DNA of 8,758 bases from the NCBI GenBank assembly GCA_016717595.1, contig JADKFE010000102.1:1-8758 (forward strand), written 5' to 3'. Shown in pieces: positions 6,223 through 8,758 of the stretch (position 1 is the stretch's first letter; each line of letters starts with the position of its first letter). Under the pieces are notes generated by a model, which was not told the DNA's origin, ran no database searches, and worked only from the letters and a program-made list of their open reading frames with translations. The position numbers and the translations under genes were made by a program. The stretch is from Deltaproteobacteria bacterium. Lineage in GTDB: Bacteria; Myxococcota_A; UBA796; CAJQPC01.

Positions 6223-6555
6223 ATGGGCGCCTTCAACACCGTCAATCACGTCGTCGACTGCCCCTCCTGCGGTCACCCGGCGCCCGTGTCCGTACAGTTC
6301 AAGTACGGCCTCCGATCTCAGTTCAAGTACAACATCGGTGATCTGATCAAGTTCCACGCTTCCTGCAAGACCGCCCCAGAGTCCGCTGTCGTCGCCGACG
6401 GCATCACCGACGGCGCCTGCCCGTCATGCGGCACCGAGCCCGAGCTGGATATGTTTGTGTTCTTCGCGCACGGCGTCATCACCAACGTAGAGGTCGCTGA
6501 CGGGCGATACTCGTTTCTCAGCTCGGTTGAGCCCTTCATCGTCCTCACCCCGTAA
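6223..6555 (+). CDS. Hypothetical zinc-ribbon-like protein with two CPSCG knuckles, 110 aa
   Basis: No named family is recognised. Two CPSCG motifs (Cys13/Cys16 and Cys66/Cys69) flank a basic/aromatic middle part and are the expected layout of a split zinc ribbon; Cys48 is a fifth cysteine. The C-terminal third is beta-rich and hydrophobic (ELDMFVFFAHGVITNVEVAD). An eight-residue near repeat, QFKYGLRS then QFKYNIGD, is seen at 25-40. There is no signal peptide or membrane helix, so it is probably cytoplasmic. It starts 77 bases after the kinase-FGE gene on the same strand and could be co-transcribed, possibly as an accessory of that system; this is inference from position only. The ATG at 6223 is preceded by a weak GGAG ten bases upstream, and longer in-frame readings overlap the upstream gene and are unlikely. 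Confidence 0.68.
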   Translation: MGAFNTVNHVVDCPSCGHPAPVSVQFKYGLRSQFKYNIGDLIKFHASCKTAPESAVVADGITDGACPSCGTEPELDMFVFFAHGVITNVEVADGRYSFLSSVEPFIVLTP

Positions 6556-6556
6556 C

Positions 6557-6573
6557 CGCGGTCCCACACCGCG
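6557..6573 (+). terminator. Short hairpin directly after the zinc-ribbon gene
   Basis: CGCGGT (6557-6562) and ACCGCG (6568-6573) form a perfect 6-bp stem with a 5-base loop starting two bases after the stop codon. No T-tract follows, so it is only a possible end of the preceding transcript. Confidence 0.35.
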
Positions 6574-6581
6574 CATACGTC

Positions 6582-6767
6582 TTGTCCAGCACCTCCTCCA
6601 CCCTCGCTCGCGCAGCCCGACTTGCGCGCGTGGCTCAGACCGTGTCGGATCAAGATCGTGTCCTCCTCGGCTTTTCCCTCGCCCAGCTCGACGCGCAGAT
6701 ACGCCTCGGTCACGAACCCCGGCCCATCCCCGCCCACCCGTGGGCGCCCGAGGTGCAGCGGGGGTAG
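6582..6767 (+). CDS. Possible small hypothetical protein, 61 aa (TTG start)
   Basis: An open frame begins at TTG 6582, 26 bases after the zinc-ribbon gene, and encodes a protein with a helical middle part (DRVLLGFSLAQLDAQIRLG) and a Pro-rich end. Third codon positions are mostly G/C, as in real genes of this genome, and the sequence is not low-complexity. Against it: no ATG or GTG start at that end, no clear ribosome site, and no recognised family. It could be a genuine small gene, the relic of a longer one, or chance. Confidence 0.25.
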   Translation: MSSTSSTLARAARLARVAQTVSDQDRVLLGFSLAQLDAQIRLGHEPRPIPAHPWAPEVQRG

Positions 6768-6923
6768 CTTGTCTGCCGCGAGTGACCGACTCCATGATAT
6801 CAAGGCAGCCACTGGTCATGGCGCGCCGGATAACGTCGCGCTCGACCCTGCCGACAACGTACTCAGTCCAAATTGTGCGAACTGCTCGGAGAACTGACTG
6901 AAGGTGGCTCACACACATCAAGC
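6768..6923. other. Non-coding stretch of lower GC before the 80-aa orphan gene
   Basis: About 155 bases with no supported gene. The sequence is less GC-rich than the left part of the window. It presumably holds the promoter of the 80-aa gene, but no clear -35/-10 pair or operator palindrome is visible. Confidence 0.35.
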
Positions 6924-6929
6924 AGGAGG
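6924..6929 (+). promoter_or_regulatory. Strong Shine-Dalgarno AGGAGG deciding the start at 6934
   Basis: A perfect AGGAGG lies four bases before the ATG at 6934. It favours this start over the in-frame GTG at 6904, which has no such signal in front of it. It is the best ribosome site in the window. Confidence 0.6.
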
Positions 6930-6933
6930 TGGC

Positions 6934-7176
6934 ATGGCCAGATCATGGAAGCACGTGTTTGTGGTGTTCTGGGTTGACGGTGACGCCGTCGAACTCAGGC
7001 CGAGCGAGGATCCCAACTCGTTCATCACAATCAAGGAGATCGTCGATACTGAGGCCGAGGCCGTCGCAGAGGTAAAGCGGCTCGGCGACCTGAACTCGGA
7101 CAAAGGAGCTCGGTACTTCTTTCAGTCAGCGAAGTACTTCACGAGCGGCGTAACCCCCCGGCGCCCGCCTGGCTGA
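6934..7176 (+). CDS. Hypothetical protein, 80 aa, with atypically low GC
   Basis: No family is recognised. The protein begins MARSWKHVFVVFWVDGDAVEL, beta-rich, and continues with an acidic helix (EIVDTEAEAVAEVKRLGDLNSD) and an aromatic stretch GARYFFQSAKYF. It is soluble, with no signal peptide and no membrane segment. Bases 6934-7140 are only about 56 % G+C, far below most of the window, which suggests acquisition from elsewhere. The last residues (TPRRPPG) are read from high-GC sequence that in another frame encodes the beginning of the recombinase remnant, so the natural C-terminus may have been lost at that junction. The start is fixed by the AGGAGG just upstream. Confidence 0.6.
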   Translation: MARSWKHVFVVFWVDGDAVELRPSEDPNSFITIKEIVDTEAEAVAEVKRLGDLNSDKGARYFFQSAKYFTSGVTPRRPPG

Positions 7177-7588
7177 GGTGACCGAGCTTCGACGGAGCGC
7201 CATCGACCTGCGAGGCGGCTGGCTGCACCTCGACGGCAAGACGGGGCCGCGTAAGTTTCCGCTCTCCCCAGAGCTGCGGTCGCTCCTGAGCGCCTACGCC
7301 GACGGGACCGACGCTTGGCTGTTCACCGGACCAAGGCGAGCCACCGCCGGTAGAATCTACAAGCACCTCGTGGCGACCTGCGCCCGCTTGGGCCAGACCG
7401 TCTTCACACCCCACGGCCTCCGCCGGATGATCGTCGACCGCCTGCTGCGCTCCGGCGTAGACATCAAGACGGCCGCCGAGCTGAGGGAGGCGCTCGCCGT
7501 GCCGACGAGCCCTGCGGGCGCGGTGCACAGCTCCGGGCACAAGCGGTGCAAGCGCAGGATGTACCGTTGGGAGAGGAGGTCAGCTTAA
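7160..7588 (+). pseudogene. Tyrosine recombinase/integrase remnant, truncated at both ends
   Basis: The frame reads GARLAEVTELRRSAIDL, which is box I of XerC/phage-type integrases with the catalytic Arg at 7166-7168. It continues through the GKTGPRKFPL strand pair (candidate catalytic Lys) to TPHGLRRMIVDRLLRSGVD, box II with His at 7412-7414 and Arg at 7421-7423. An in-frame TAA at 7151-7153 precedes it, so the N-terminal arm-binding half and the start of the catalytic domain are gone. After DIKTAAEL (about 7483) the expected GHS box and the catalytic Tyr are missing; the remaining ~35 codons up to TAA 7586-7588 look unrelated. About 108 of a usual ~300 residues survive and the nucleophile is lost, so it cannot recombine DNA. 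An ORF can be called from GTG 7178, but without a usable ribosome site. Confidence 0.72.
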
Positions 7589-7670
7589 CAGGCGGTCGTG
7601 AGGCGTCAGCATGTCCCCGGCTTCGTCCGGGCCCAGGCCCAAAAAATGGCCTGCGATCTTCAGCCCCCGC
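7589..7670. other. Spacer between the recombinase remnant and the permease 3' end
   Basis: Eighty-two bases separate two convergent reading frames. A small stem (CCCGG at 7616-7620 with CCGGG at 7627-7631, 6-base loop) and a short A-run near 7642-7646 are visible, but they do not combine into a convincing terminator on either strand. Confidence 0.3.
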
Positions 7671-8515
7671 TCAACCTCCCCGCAAGGCCCGAAGCGGGAT
7701 CATCAGCACCACAAACCCCGCGGCGACGGCGGCCTGGGACGCCCCCACGGGGAACATGCCGAAGAACGCCAGCAGGTAGCCCAGGCCGCCGGAGAGCGCG
7801 CCGAACAGCCCGGCGAGGGGCAAGGCCCAGCCCAGACGCGGCGCGGCGAGGAGCGCGGCGACGCCGGGCAACACCGAGAACCCGAACACCGGCAAGGCGC
7901 CCAGGGCTCGGGTGGTCCACGCCAACCCTCAGGAGCTGTAAGGCCGAGCAACGGCAACTCTAAGAGCCGCACGGGACTGACCCGGGCGCCGTCAGGATCA
8001 AAGCCGGAGAACACGAAGCCCTCGCGGCAGAGGATCGTGGTCACCGCCACGAGCCCGCCCACACCCAGCACAAGCTGGAGATCTTCAGGCCGCACCAAGA
8101 CGGCGGTGCCGAACAAGATCGCGCCGATGTCGTGGGCCTCCTGGGTGATGCGGTCGCCGACGAGCACGGCGGCGGCGCTGCACAGAAGCCACACCGCGGC
8201 CAGCACGCTCTCTCGGGACAGGCGCAGGCGCTCGGCGCGCAGCGAGATCAGCCCCGCGGCGCCCAAGGCCGTGAGCAGGGCCGAGAGCGTCGGCGGGATG
8301 TGCCAGTCCAGGTGAATGTGCGCGAAGAAGCCGAGCGCCACGCCGAGGCCCGAGGCCTGGGTGAGCGTGGCGGTCACGAACACCATCCGGCGGAGCACGA
8401 TGAACACCGAGAGCAGCCCGAGCACGCCCCCCGCGGCCACGCCGCAGAGGATCGGGTCGCGGAACAGCTCAAAGGCGGCGACAAAGTCCGACCAGGTCGG
8501 GGTCTCAGGGTGCAT
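7671..8515 (-). pseudogene. ABC-3 family metal (Zn/Mn-type) transporter permease, frameshifted
   Basis: Membrane subunit of a ZnuB/MntB-like metal-import ABC transporter. From the ATG at 8515-8513 the protein runs MHPETPTWSDFVAAFELF, then helices with VFIVLRRMVFVTATLTQASGLGVALG (the conserved VLRRM...F..a.lsh..lpG region), AILFGTAVLV (the LFGdilLV motif) and FVFSGFDPDGAR (the sFDpe.A motif), to GLT at residue 193. It then loses frame. The rest of the family pattern (TTRALGALPVFGFSVLPGVAALL, then helices GLFGALSGGLGYLLAFFG) continues in another minus-strand frame to TGA at 7671-7673. The total span, 845 bases, is one base short of or two beyond a whole number of codons. Read together, about 281 residues, normal for the family. 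GAGG lies six bases before the start, and the start overlaps the end of the ATPase gene by 11 bases, as in a translationally coupled operon. Zn versus Mn cannot be decided. Confidence 0.8.
7923..7936 (-). other. Frameshift site in the ABC-3 permease
   Basis: Family similarity switches reading frame between the ACA codon at 7937-7939 and the TGG that begins WTTRALG (about 7920-7922). The downstream frame meets a TGA just before this site, so the two parts cannot be joined by an alternative start. The intervening 14 bases would need to be 15 (or 12). It is a real indel or a sequencing error; no slippery heptamer is seen. Confidence 0.65.
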
Positions 8516-8758
8516 GGGTGCCCTCAGGGCAGGTGTCGCCGTAACGGGCCAAGAAGCTCGTGTGGTGGAAGACCTCCTGGGCGGGCCCCACGACGACACG
8601 CTGATCATCGGGGTCGATGAACAAGGCCTTGTCTGCGATGGCCTGGGTGGCCGCGAGGTGGTGGCTCACGACGACGACGGCGAGGCCGTACCGTTTGCGC
8701 AGGCTGTCCAAGAGCCCCATCGCCTCCCGCTCGGCGACGGCGTCCATGGCCGCGGTGG
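8505..8758 (-). CDS. Metal ABC transporter ATP-binding protein, C-terminal part
   Basis: The gene enters from the right edge; only the last ~84 residues are present. The visible part starts in the D-loop region (TAAMDAVAEREAM, where families usually read PTxGLD), continues with VVVVSHH containing the H-loop His, then IADKALFIDPDDQRVVVGPAQEVF and a short tail ending at TGA 8505-8507. Walker A, Q-loop, signature and Walker B lie outside the window. Its stop overlaps the permease ATG by 11 bases, the usual order and coupling in ZnuC-ZnuB-type importers. Predicted to bind ATP on the cytoplasmic face and power metal uptake. The replacement of the usual Gly-Leu before the D-loop Asp by Ala-Met is a mild oddity. 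Confidence 0.85.
   Translation of the reverse strand, partial: TAAMDAVAEREAMGLLDSLRKRYGLAVVVVSHHLAATQAIADKALFIDPDDQRVVVGPAQEVFHHTSFLARYGDTCPEGTHAP

Noticed and set aside
6904..6933. In-frame GTG at 6904 as the start of the 80-aa orphan protein
   Set aside because: No ribosome site precedes it, whereas AGGAGG lies directly before the ATG at 6934.
7611..7650. Bidirectional terminator between the recombinase remnant and the permease
   Set aside because: The 5-bp stem is weak and the nearby A-run is separated from it by about ten bases, so it does not form a canonical intrinsic terminator.
8516..8608. A longer N-terminus for the permease starting at 8608
   Set aside because: The extra residues overlap the ATPase coding sequence by about 100 bases and do not resemble the family; the ATG at 8515 has GAGG in front and gives the usual short overlap.
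1..8758. CRISPR arrays, tRNA or rRNA genes, complete insertion sequences
   Set aside because: No regularly spaced repeats, cloverleaf-like sequences, rRNA stretches or transposase motifs with terminal inverted repeats were seen on reading both strands.

Overview
The window is very GC-rich (roughly 70 % over most of its length, with strong G/C preference at third codon positions). It carries gene families typical of large-genome, socially complex Gram-negative bacteria: CHAT proteases, STAND ATPases, Ser/Thr kinases and FGE-sulfatase-fold proteins. A member of Myxococcota or a related former deltaproteobacterium is the most likely source. This is inferred from gene content; no rRNA or other marker is present.

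Layout. (1) Positions 1-2170, minus strand: the first 723 codons of a CHAT protease / NB-ARC-type STAND ATPase fusion that runs off the left edge. (2) A 129-bp divergent spacer, then a 53-residue seed-maturation-protein (SMP/LEA)-like gene on the plus strand, closed by a perfect 11-bp hairpin. (3) A second, stand-alone CHAT protease gene (2538 on). Its natural 3' end is missing and is joined out of frame to the last ~20 codons of an FGE-sulfatase-type gene. (4) A large gene (3554-6145) for one polypeptide containing an effector-associated/death-like helical domain, a Hanks-type protein kinase, one membrane helix, a coiled coil with a 21-bp repeat, and an FGE-sulfatase-like domain. (5) A small protein with two CPSCG zinc knuckles. 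(6) A lower-GC stretch with a possible 61-aa ORF and an 80-aa orphan gene, running into a tyrosine recombinase remnant cut at both ends. (7) At the right edge, minus strand: the end of an ABC-transporter ATPase gene overlapping the start of an ABC-3 (zinc/manganese type) permease gene that carries a frameshift near 7923-7936.

How the parts may work together (inference). The left two thirds reads as a bacterial immune/cell-death-like signalling island. A STAND ATPase with its own CHAT caspase-like protease, a second CHAT protease, and a membrane kinase with an adaptor-type N-terminal domain and an extracytoplasmic FGE-fold sensor are the parts found in NTP-dependent conflict systems of multicellular bacteria. 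The single-chain EAD-kinase-TM-coiled-coil-FGE protein and the SMP-like gene between the two CHAT genes are the least ordinary elements. The junction in the second CHAT gene, the recombinase scar, the GC drop and the broken permease show that the region has been rearranged repeatedly.
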